Shown: positions 1 to 7,048 of the stretch, one piece after another
Numbering within the stretch: the first letter of the stretch is position 1
Layout of the letters: every line of letters starts with the position of its first letter
Made by a program: the position numbers and the translations under genes
The notes under the pieces: generated by a model
Seen by the model: only the letters and a program-made list of their open reading frames with translations
Databases searched by the model: none
What the model was told of the DNA's origin: nothing
From: Lentisphaeria bacterium
GTDB lineage: Bacteria; Verrucomicrobiota; Lentisphaeria; Oligosphaerales; Oligosphaeraceae
Assembly (NCBI GenBank): GCA_016302725.1
Contig: JAEDNB010000053.1
Coordinates: 1 to 11,429, forward strand
Direction: 5' to 3'
DNA length: 11,429 bases

Positions 1-5
1 AGGAA

Positions 6-854
6 GTGGTGGACGCCATGACCATCGCCTGCGTCATCCTGGCCTTCCTCTCCCTCTACTGCAAGGCCATCCCCAGCCGATACTACGCCAACTCCCTCAC
101 CCTCCTCAATTTCCTCTGCGGACTGCTGGCCACCGCCATCGCCTGGGCCAATCCCCCGGGGAAAATCTACGTCCTCGCCTTCGTGGTCATCTTCCTGGGG
201 CAGTTCTTCGACCTCTTCGACGGCAAGATGGCACGGAAATTCGGCTCCACCCCCAGGGGAGCCCTCTACGACGACATCGCCGACGGCACCAGTTTCGGCC
301 TCGCCTGCGGAAGCATCATCTTCCGCATCCTCCGCCATTCCGGAAACCCCCTCCTCTCCTTCCTCGCCCCCTTCATCGCCCTCTTCTACCTGGGCTGCGT
401 CCTCTTCCGGCTCCGCCGCTTCCTCCATCCCACCCAGATCCTTCCCAAGGGCATCTTCCAGGGGATGCCCTCCCCCGCAGGGGCACTGCTGGCAGGGGCC
501 GCCGCCATGCTCATGCTCCTCTCCCCCAGCACCGCCGCCCATTTCCTCTGCGCCGCCCTGGTGGTCCTCTCCGGGGCCCTCATGGTCTCCCACATCCCCT
601 ACCGCCATTTTGGCCGGGACCTCTGGCCCTCCATCCCCCGGGGACTGCGCATCAGCTTCCTCATCGCCATCATCTTCATCACCTGCTTCGCCCTGGTGAA
701 GAAGGGATGGACCCACGCCTTCCTCCTGCTCATCGCCGTCCTCACCGCAACCTACGCCCTGGGGGCCATCGCCACCCCGCGCCATCTCAAACGGCGCCAG
801 GAGGAAGAGGCCAGCGGGGACGAAGGCGCCGCCCCCGACGCAAGGACCCCCTGA
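6..854 (+). CDS. pssA: CDP-alcohol phosphatidyltransferase, phosphatidylserine synthase type
   Basis: This integral membrane enzyme probably transfers a phosphatidyl group from CDP-diacylglycerol to serine, the first step toward phosphatidylethanolamine. The family signature is complete: D69-x2-D72-G73-x2-A76-R77-x7-G85-x3-D89-x3-D93, supplying the four metal- and substrate-binding aspartates. Two further traits favour the PssA branch over PgsA: an N-terminal N-S-L-T-L-L-N-F-L-C-G-L-L stretch (residues 29-41) and F-Q-G-M-P-S-P-A-G-A downstream. Several hydrophobic segments span the protein, and the tail after about residue 260 is charged and acidic. The length of 282 aa is normal for the family. 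The start is unsure: GTG at 6 or 9, or ATG at 18 with AGGAAG 11 bases before it, are all possible, and the frame is open to the window edge. The substrate call is inference; another CDP-alcohol transferase is possible. Confidence 0.85.
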   Translation: MVDAMTIACVILAFLSLYCKAIPSRYYANSLTLLNFLCGLLATAIAWANPPGKIYVLAFVVIFLGQFFDLFDGKMARKFGSTPRGALYDDIADGTSFGLACGSIIFRILRHSGNPLLSFLAPFIALFYLGCVLFRLRRFLHPTQILPKGIFQGMPSPAGALLAGAAAMLMLLSPSTAAHFLCAALVVLSGALMVSHIPYRHFGRDLWPSIPRGLRISFLIAIIFITCFALVKKGWTHAFLLLIAVLTATYALGAIATPRHLKRRQEEEASGDEGAAPDARTP

Positions 855-909
855 TCCCCCTATTCCCCCCCGCGCCGCCCCGTACGGCCCCCTCCCCAAC
901 GCCACCCCC

Positions 910-1611
910 ATGAGAGCCCTCCCCATTCTCTTTTCCGCCTTCGCCGCCCCCCTCCTCCTCCCGGCACAGGATGCCGCCCAGGCGGAGACCGCCGCCATCA
1001 CCGCCAAGGACCTCATCGTCAAGGGCGGAGACCTCATGTACGTCCTGGTCTTCCTCTCCCTGGTGGCGGTCATGCTGGTCCTCTACTACTGCCTGACCCT
1101 CCGCCGAGGCGTCCTGGCCCCCGCCAAGTTCATCCGCGCCGCCCAGGATGCCGCGGAGGCGGGGGACTGGGAACAGCTGCAGGAACTGGCCGCCAAGGAC
1201 GGCTCCCTGGCCGCCAAGGCCGTCCTGGCCGCCGTCCAGGAAAGGGAGAACGGCCTGGAGGGCGCACGGCAGGCGATGGAGGAGGAGGGCGCACGGCAGA
1301 CCTCCCTCCTCTGGGGAAGGCTCCAATACCTCATGGACGTGGCCAGCATCGCCCCCATGGTGGGGTTGCTGGGGACCGTCTGGGGAATGATGGTCTCCTT
1401 CCTGGCCCTGGACACCCAGCTGGCCATGGCCAACAAGGTGAGCAACCTCACCAGCGGCGTCTCCCAGGCCATGTTCACCACCTTCGGCGGACTCGTCATC
1501 GCCATCTTCTCCCTGGCCGCCTACGCCCTTTTCCGGGGGCGCCTCAACCGGCTCGCCGCCCAGGTGGAGGGGGAGTGCAAAAGCGTGCTGCGGAGGTTTA
1601 GGAAAGCATGA
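910..1611 (+). CDS. MotA/TolQ/ExbB-family proton channel protein
   Basis: This is the channel subunit of an inner-membrane motor that uses the proton-motive force, as in ExbB of TonB systems and TolQ of the Tol-Pal system. The first 25 residues look like a cleavable signal peptide. TM1 lies at about residues 43-64. It is followed by a cytoplasmic charged helical stretch rich in Glu, Ala and Gln (about 72-138). The family core comes next: P-M-V-G-L-L-G-T-V-W-G-M at 149-160 (TM2), then G-V-S-Q-A-M-F-T-T-F-G-G-L at 183-195 leading into TM3 (to about 208). The 233-aa length is normal. The ATG at 910 has no Shine-Dalgarno site; the 55-base spacer before it is almost all pyrimidine. The stop overlaps the start of the ExbD-like gene. 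ExbB and TolQ cannot be told apart from sequence alone, so no symbol is given. Confidence 0.92.
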   Translation: MRALPILFSAFAAPLLLPAQDAAQAETAAITAKDLIVKGGDLMYVLVFLSLVAVMLVLYYCLTLRRGVLAPAKFIRAAQDAAEAGDWEQLQELAAKDGSLAAKAVLAAVQERENGLEGARQAMEEEGARQTSLLWGRLQYLMDVASIAPMVGLLGTVWGMMVSFLALDTQLAMANKVSNLTSGVSQAMFTTFGGLVIAIFSLAAYALFRGRLNRLAAQVEGECKSVLRRFRKA

Positions 1612-2024
1612 ACTTCCGCAAGAACATCCAGGAGCGGGGAGGGGGCTTCCCCATGGCCCCCATGCTGGACATTGTCTTCCTGCTCCTCATCCATTTCATG
1701 GCGGCCACGGTCTTCGCCCAGTGGGAGAAGCAGGTCGACATCACCGTCCCCACCGCCAAGACCGCCCAGGAGCAGCAGAGGCAGATCGGGGAATTGATTC
1801 TCAACGTGGACAAGGAGGGGCAAATCCACATCAACGGGCAGCCCTACGCCGACGAAACCGCCCTGGAACTCCTCCGCCAGATTTCCGTCGCCTTCCAGGA
1901 CCAGCCCATCATCTTGCGGGCGGACCGGGAAACCAGCGTCCAATCCCTGCTCCGGGTCATGGACCTCTGCCGTGAGGCGGATGTCTGGAACATCGCCCTC
2001 GCCACCGTCACGCCCCAGGAATGA
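1608..2024 (+). CDS. ExbD/TolR-family biopolymer transport protein
   Basis: This is the partner of the upstream channel protein. Family members have a short cytoplasmic N-terminus, one TM helix and a periplasmic domain; the TM aspartate carries protons through the pentamer. The N-terminus contains P-M-A-P-M-L-D-I-V-F-L-L-L-I (15-28), with D21 matching the essential ExbD/TolR aspartate, and the TM runs about 19-37. The periplasmic part (about 38-138) shows a typical ExbD fold pattern, with short beta strands (L-I-L-N-V-D; I-H-I-N-G; I-I-L-R-A-D) and a helix ending in the V-M-D-L-C-R-E-A motif before the final strand. An unusual feature is H29, where a phenylalanine is common. The gene starts within the previous stop (ATGA), with AGGA four bases upstream of the ATG, and ends in an ATGA overlap with the TPR gene, so translational coupling is likely. 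Confidence 0.92.
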   Translation: MNFRKNIQERGGGFPMAPMLDIVFLLLIHFMAATVFAQWEKQVDITVPTAKTAQEQQRQIGELILNVDKEGQIHINGQPYADETALELLRQISVAFQDQPIILRADRETSVQSLLRVMDLCREADVWNIALATVTPQE

Positions 2025-4453
2025 AACGCCCCCCCCTCCTTGCGCTCCTTCTGCCGGGAATCGCCGGGCTCCTCTGGCTCGCCCTCTCCCTTCCCGCCCA
2101 GGACCTCCCCCTGCCCCAGGACGGGCTCCTCTCCCCGGAGGAATCCGTCGCCTTCATCCAGGGGCTGGAGGCGCGTGGACTCCATGGGGAGTGCGTCCTC
2201 CAGGCGGACGGCTTTCTCCGGCGCTATCCCGGGCATCCCTACCGGGAGCAGGTGGAGATGTGGCGGATTCGGAGCCTTCTGTCCCTGGGGAGGACCTCCG
2301 AGGCCTCGGAGGCCATCCGCCTGCACCTGAAGGACTTTCCCCAGAGCCCCTCCCGCCGGGAGTTGATGCGGTGCCTGGGTCGGTGCCTCCAGGAGACGGG
2401 GAATCCCGCCGAGGCCCTGGCGGTCTACCAGGAACTCCTGGGGAGCCTTCCCCAGGACTCCCCCGAGGAGGAGGAGACGAGATACCGGGTTGCCGTCTGC
2501 CTGGCCACCCTGGGCAGGGAGAAGGAGGCGCGCACGGAGTTGCGCAAGCTGGTTTCCCGCCCCCTGGACGCCACCCATCTTCCCCGGGTCTATGCCAGGC
2601 AGTACCTGGCCATCATGCGCCAGAACGAGGGGGATTCCGCCGCCGCGCTGTCCATGCACCAACCCCTGCTTTCGCTGAAGGGGCTTCCCGACGCCCTGCG
2701 CCAGGAACTGCTGCTCACGGCGGGCTACCTGGCCTTCCTGCCGCCTGTGCAGGACTACGGCCAGGCGCTTTCCGTCTACGGCGCCTTCCTCTCGGAGTAT
2801 CCGGAGGACCCCCGCGCCCGGGAGGTGCGCAGGAACCTGCTCTCCTGCCTCTATGCCCTGGGAAAGCACGAGGAATATCTCCAGCGGCTCCAGGACTATC
2901 GGCGGCTTTATCCCAGCCAGGAGCCCCAGGACCGGGAACTGACCTGGCTGGCCGCCCAGTCCAACATGGCGCTGCGGCGCTGGGAGGAAGCGCTTCCCCT
3001 CTTGCAGCAGGTGGCCGACGACCAGGAGGCCTCCCCCGCCAGGAGGCAGCAGGCCCTCTCCTCCCGGATCTACTGCCTGGAGGCCCTGAAGCGCCACGGG
3101 GAGACCGCCGAGGAAATCCAGCGCTATGCCCAGGCCTATCCCCAGGCCCAGGACCTGGAGCAGCTCCTCCTCTGCCGCGCCGCCGCCCTGGAGGCCCTGG
3201 GACGCACCGAAGAGGCCATCCAACTCTATGAAAGCCTCCTCCCCAGGCTGGCGGCCGGCGACCCCGCCCCCTGGCAGCGGGCGGCCCTCGCCCTGGTGAA
3301 ACTCCGGGAGGCCAAGGGGGAATACCGCCAGGCGGCGGACCTCTGCCTAGAATTGGCCCGGAAGGCCCCCGACACCCCCCAGGGCGCTCTCCTGGGAAAG
3401 GAGTTCTTCCAGGAGACCGCCCTCCCCATCCTGGTGAAGATTCCCGACGACCCCAGGGCCCTCCCCCTGGTGGACCAACTGCTCCAGGGCAAGGAAAACC
3501 GGGAGGAGCAGATGCGGCTCCTCCAACTGCGCTACCTCTTCGCCTTGGAGGCAAAGGCCCTGCCCCAAGTGGAGGAGACCCTCCTCCGCCTCCTCCCCCT
3601 CTGCTCCCCCGCCCAGGCCCCCCAGTGGCTCCTGCGAAAGGCCCAAGTCCACCGCCTCCAAAAGCGCTACGAGGATACGGTGAAGGACTACCAGGACCTC
3701 CTGGCCAGGGGGGAGACCCCCCAGGAGATGCGGCGGGAGACCCTGCCGGACATCCTCGCCCTCCTCTACTACCTCAAGCGCCCCCAGGAGGCCGTCCCCT
3801 ACCTGGAGGAGTTCTTCCGCCTCTCCCCTCCCGAACCCCTCTCCCGTACCCTCCTGGGGCATATCGCCGGCGAACGGCATGCCAGGAGGGACTTCGTCAA
3901 CGCCCAGCGCGCCCTGCGGGCCCTGCTGGACGACCGGGAATGCCCCCCCCAGGAAAAGCCCGACCTCCTCCTCCGGCTGGCGGATGCCCAGTTCCAGGCA
4001 GGACAGTTCGCCCTCTGCCGGGAATCCCTCCAGGCCGTCGCCGACTTGAGGAATGCCCAGGGCGACCTGCCCTCCGTGGACCAACTCGCCTTCCAGGCGG
4101 AGCTGGCCATCCTGGAAAACCGCGCCGACGCCGCCCTGACCTACGCCAAGCAGGCCCTGGCCGGACGGCATGAGGCGCAATCCACGGACGGGCGGGATGA
4201 CGTGCTGCTCCCGGACAGCCTGCCCCGCGCCACCTGGGCCCTGGCCCGGGCGCTCCTGGACCTGAAGGCCTATGACGAGGCCTTCTCCGCCGCCACCCAG
4301 GGCTTCATCCTGCGACACCACCCTGTCTACTCCCCCCGCTGCTACCTCATCGCCGCCGCCGCCAAGGACGCCCTGGGTGACAGCAAGACCGCCCAGGAGC
4401 TCCGGCAAAACCTCCAGCGGGAATACCCCGACTTTTCCTCCCCGGCTCCGTGA
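2021..4453 (+). CDS. Large exported tetratricopeptide-repeat protein linked to the ExbB/ExbD motor
   Basis: An 810-aa protein made almost wholly of helical repeats. Residues 1-27 form a signal peptide: basic start (M-K-R), a long Leu/Ala core, then S-L-P-A-Q. From about residue 35 to the end, TPR-like helix pairs recur. Clear examples have A-L-A-V-Y-Q-E-L-L, A-L-S-V-Y-G-A-F-L-S-E-Y-P, A-L-P-L-L-Q-Q-V and A-I-Q-L-Y-E-S-L-L, with the Ala, Tyr and Pro positions typical of TPRs; several end in a Y-P or R-Y-P turn as in BamD and CpoB-like proteins. There is no catalytic domain. Being translationally coupled to the ExbD-like gene (ATGA overlap), it is inferred to be a periplasmic adaptor for that motor, comparable in position to CpoB/YbgF of Tol-Pal but much longer. 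Its partner and exact role cannot be read from sequence. Confidence 0.85.
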   Translation: MKRPPLLALLLPGIAGLLWLALSLPAQDLPLPQDGLLSPEESVAFIQGLEARGLHGECVLQADGFLRRYPGHPYREQVEMWRIRSLLSLGRTSEASEAIRLHLKDFPQSPSRRELMRCLGRCLQETGNPAEALAVYQELLGSLPQDSPEEEETRYRVAVCLATLGREKEARTELRKLVSRPLDATHLPRVYARQYLAIMRQNEGDSAAALSMHQPLLSLKGLPDALRQELLLTAGYLAFLPPVQDYGQALSVYGAFLSEYPEDPRAREVRRNLLSCLYALGKHEEYLQRLQDYRRLYPSQEPQDRELTWLAAQSNMALRRWEEALPLLQQVADDQEASPARRQQALSSRIYCLEALKRHGETAEEIQRYAQAYPQAQDLEQLLLCRAAALEALGRTEEAIQLYESLLPRLAAGDPAPWQRAALALVKLREAKGEYRQAADLCLELARKAPDTPQGALLGKEFFQETALPILVKIPDDPRALPLVDQLLQGKENREEQMRLLQLRYLFALEAKALPQVEETLLRLLPLCSPAQAPQWLLRKAQVHRLQKRYEDTVKDYQDLLARGETPQEMRRETLPDILALLYYLKRPQEAVPYLEEFFRLSPPEPLSRTLLGHIAGERHARRDFVNAQRALRALLDDRECPPQEKPDLLLRLADAQFQAGQFALCRESLQAVADLRNAQGDLPSVDQLAFQAELAILENRADAALTYAKQALAGRHEAQSTDGRDDVLLPDSLPRATWALARALLDLKAYDEAFSAATQGFILRHHPVYSPRCYLIAAAAKDALGDSKTAQELRQNLQREYPDFSSPAP

Positions 4454-4515
4454 AAAGGCGGGATGGCCCGCCCCCACGACTCCTCCCCCAAGCCCCACCC
4501 CTCTTTTTCCCAACC

Positions 4516-6825
4516 ATGGCACGCCTCTCCGCCCTCCTGTCCGTCTTCCTCTGCCTGTCTCTGGCCGCGCAAATGCACATCCTCCTACCCCCGCAGCCCA
4601 CCGCGCCGGAAAAGACCGCCGCCGCCCAGTTGGAGAAATATCTCCCCCGGTTGAGCGGAGCCCCCCTCTCCGTGGCCGTCGGCACCGAACCGCAGGCCGC
4701 CGACCCCGCCTCCACCATCCGCCTGGGAAAGAGCGACCAGGCCCTCCAGGCGCTGGGGCTGGATTCCTGGAACGACCTGAAGCCCGACGAAGTCCTCTAC
4801 CGGGTGGACGAGGCGGGGACCCTCTGGATTGCCGGCGAAGGCACCCGGGGCACCCTCTACGCCGTCTTCGAGTTCCTGGAGCGGGAATACGGGGCGCGCT
4901 TCTTCACCGCGGAGTGCGAACGGCTTCCCAAGACCCCGGGGGCGCTGGCCCTCCCTCCCCCGGGAACCGCCTTCCGCTACGCCCCCCCCTTCATCACCCG
5001 GGTCGCCTTCTACCAAAGCGTCCTGACAGGGGACCCTGCCTTCAGGGTCAAGTCCAGGAACAATTTCTGCGCCGTCCCCGAGGAGTGGGGAGGCGGGGAC
5101 TCCATCATCGGCTTTGTCCACACCATGGAGCGCTTCATCCCGGAGAGCCACTTCGAGAAGCATCCTGAATGGTTCGCCTACCGGGACGGGTTCCGGGACG
5201 CTGGTTCCATGAGCCAACTGTGCCTCACCAACCAGGAAATGCGCCAGGAACTCACCCGCCAGGTGCTCAAGGCCCTCCGGGAGGATGGCGGGAAGAGCCA
5301 TTTCATCTCCGTCTCCCAGAATGACAACAAGAGGTTCTGCGTCTGCCCCGACTGCACCGCCTTCGTGGAAAGACACGGCAACCAGACCGACCTCCTCCTG
5401 GATTGCGTCAACCAGGTCGCGGAGGCCGTGGAGAAGGAGTTCCCCAAGGTCTACGTGGACACCCTGGCCTACAACTATACCCGGCAGCCCCCCAGGACCA
5501 TCCGCCCCAGGGCCAACGTGGCCATCCGCTACTGCAGCATCGAGGCATGCTCCTTCTTCCCCCTGGAATCCCCCCAGAACCAGAAGCTCTTCCAGGAATT
5601 GCGCCAGTGGAGCCAGGTCGCCAACAAGATGCTCATCTGGAACTACGTCACCGACTTCACCAAATACTACCTGCCCCATCCCAACTGGGGCGCCCTGGCC
5701 CAGGACACCAGGCTCTTCCGAGACTGCAACGCCATCAACATCTTCCAGCAGGGCGCCTTCAACGCCGGAGGCCCCGCCGCCGACTTGGCCGACCTCCGGG
5801 TCTACCTCCTCTCCCGACTCCTCTGGGACCCCGACGCCGACGACGCCACCCTCGTCCGGGAATTCTGCGAGGCCTTCTACGGCCCCGGCGCCCCCGCCGT
5901 GATGGAATACCTGGAAACGGTCACTTCCCTGGCCCAGGCACATCCCGAGGCCACGGACAACTGCTACGCCGACAGCACCCGCTCCTGGATGAGCGACCAG
6001 GAGCTCTCCGATGTCTGGCAAAGCCTCTACCAGGCCGCCAGGGCGTGCGGCGACGACCCCGTCTACGGCCCCCGCATGGCCCTGGCAGCCCTCCCCATCA
6101 CCATGGACCTCCTGGACCGGCAACTCCTCATCCTCCCCCCGGAGGAACGGCTGGCCCCCCTCCGGGAGGTCGACCCCCTGGCGCTTTGCGACTGGACCCT
6201 GAAGCACCTGAAGGAAAGCGGTGTCGCCTCCTTGAGCGAAAACGTGTCCGTCACCGCCAAAGGGTGGGGAGCCAGGCTTCGCAGCGCCTTCCAGCACGCC
6301 TTCGTCCTCCCCGACACCCCCTTGGCCACCAAGCGGCCCCAGGGGCTTCCGGAGGGCCTCCGATGCTGGGGATGGAACGTGGAGGAACTGGGGGGCAAGC
6401 CCTATGCCACCAGCGTACGCACCATCGAGGTGGACAAGGATCCCCAGGCGGACGGCGGCATAGCCATCACCATGCCCAACACCCACCACGAATGGTTCCT
6501 CCAAATCCGGAACCTCCCCCAGGGCGTCTTCGACGTCTACCTCTCCGTCCGGTGCGACCTGAAGCCGGGGCACCCCGCCGAAGGCGTGGCCATGACCTTC
6601 GGGAACTATCCCGACGGCCCGGAGGCCCTCACCCAGGCCACGGCCCAGCGCCTGGCCGGCCCGGAATACAAGGCCATCTACCTGGGACGCTCCAATTTCT
6701 ACCGGGCGACCTATTTCTACGGCGCCCCCGTCATCAATCCCAATGTAGAGAGAATCTGGGTTGACCAGATTATCGTCGCCAATCCCGCCGACGCCCAGGG
6801 AACTCCCCTGACCCCGGTGGAATAA
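4516..6825 (+). CDS. Exported DUF4838-domain protein, probable glycan-active enzyme
   Basis: A 769-aa protein that I assign to the DUF4838 family, common in Lentisphaerota, Verrucomicrobiota and Bacteroidota. A signal peptide covers residues 1-19 of the chosen start (S-L-A-A-Q). Residues about 20-150 form a small alpha/beta domain like the N-terminal domains of GH67 and GH20 enzymes, ending in G-T-L-Y-A-V-F-E-F-L-E and a following G-A-R-F-F. The DUF4838 region spans about 165-450, with S-V-S-Q-N-D-N just before a C275-V-C277-P-D-C280 cluster and I-W-N-Y-V-T-D-F further on. About residues 585-765 look like a beta-rich accessory domain. GTG at 4450 overlapping the previous stop would add 22 Pro/Arg-rich residues ahead of the signal peptide, so ATG 4516 is preferred. 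The substrate is unknown; glycan hydrolysis is inferred from the family's relation to glycosidases. Confidence 0.82.
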   Translation: MARLSALLSVFLCLSLAAQMHILLPPQPTAPEKTAAAQLEKYLPRLSGAPLSVAVGTEPQAADPASTIRLGKSDQALQALGLDSWNDLKPDEVLYRVDEAGTLWIAGEGTRGTLYAVFEFLEREYGARFFTAECERLPKTPGALALPPPGTAFRYAPPFITRVAFYQSVLTGDPAFRVKSRNNFCAVPEEWGGGDSIIGFVHTMERFIPESHFEKHPEWFAYRDGFRDAGSMSQLCLTNQEMRQELTRQVLKALREDGGKSHFISVSQNDNKRFCVCPDCTAFVERHGNQTDLLLDCVNQVAEAVEKEFPKVYVDTLAYNYTRQPPRTIRPRANVAIRYCSIEACSFFPLESPQNQKLFQELRQWSQVANKMLIWNYVTDFTKYYLPHPNWGALAQDTRLFRDCNAINIFQQGAFNAGGPAADLADLRVYLLSRLLWDPDADDATLVREFCEAFYGPGAPAVMEYLETVTSLAQAHPEATDNCYADSTRSWMSDQELSDVWQSLYQAARACGDDPVYGPRMALAALPITMDLLDRQLLILPPEERLAPLREVDPLALCDWTLKHLKESGVASLSENVSVTAKGWGARLRSAFQHAFVLPDTPLATKRPQGLPEGLRCWGWNVEELGGKPYATSVRTIEVDKDPQADGGIAITMPNTHHEWFLQIRNLPQGVFDVYLSVRCDLKPGHPAEGVAMTFGNYPDGPEALTQATAQRLAGPEYKAIYLGRSNFYRATYFYGAPVINPNVERIWVDQIIVANPADAQGTPLTPVE

Positions 6826-7048
6826 CCCCCCCCCGGCTCCCCTATGGCTGCCGGACTTTCTTCCTGAAAATTTCGCCCGCCCCCTGGAATTTTCCCTGGC
6901 GCGGGCGTATTCCACGGCGAATCCCGTCCCACCCGGCCCCGTCCTTCCCCCGTAGGGGAGGAAAAGGCAGCCGCTGTCTTTCCCGGGAGGCGGAATCCTG
7001 ACGGCAACACACAAGAATAACCCCGGAAAACAAGGAGGGTTGACGCAC
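6826..7048. other. Intergenic leader between the DUF4838 and TMEM43 genes
   Basis: This is a 223-base gap without a credible ORF. It contains two 7-bp inverted repeats, 6866-6872 with 6888-6894 and 6874-6880 with 6901-6907. They interleave, so in RNA they would be alternative hairpins or a small pseudoknot. A short CCCC-GTA-GGGG hairpin lies near 6950-6960. No U-tract follows any of these stems, so they are not clear terminators, and no convincing sigma70 promoter was found by eye. The gene downstream probably has its own promoter here because its spacing and ribosome-binding site differ from the upstream block, but that is inference. Confidence 0.4.
7032..7039 (+). promoter_or_regulatory. 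Strong Shine-Dalgarno site of the TMEM43 gene
   Basis: AAGGAGGG lies upstream of the ATG at 7049, with the GGAGG core ending 10 bases before it. This decides the start: the in-frame TTG at 7040 is directly next to the purine run and cannot use it. It is the only full anti-16S match found upstream of a gene in this window. Confidence 0.75.

Noticed and set aside
1844..3223. 459-codon open frame on the - strand opposite the TPR gene
   Set aside because: Gly/Leu/Gln-rich shadow with no recognisable motif; the opposite strand codes a signal peptide and regular TPR helices.
1972..3231. 419-codon open frame on the + strand overlapping the TPR gene
   Set aside because: Extremely Pro/Gly/Arg-rich composition, as expected for a shifted frame in C-rich DNA.
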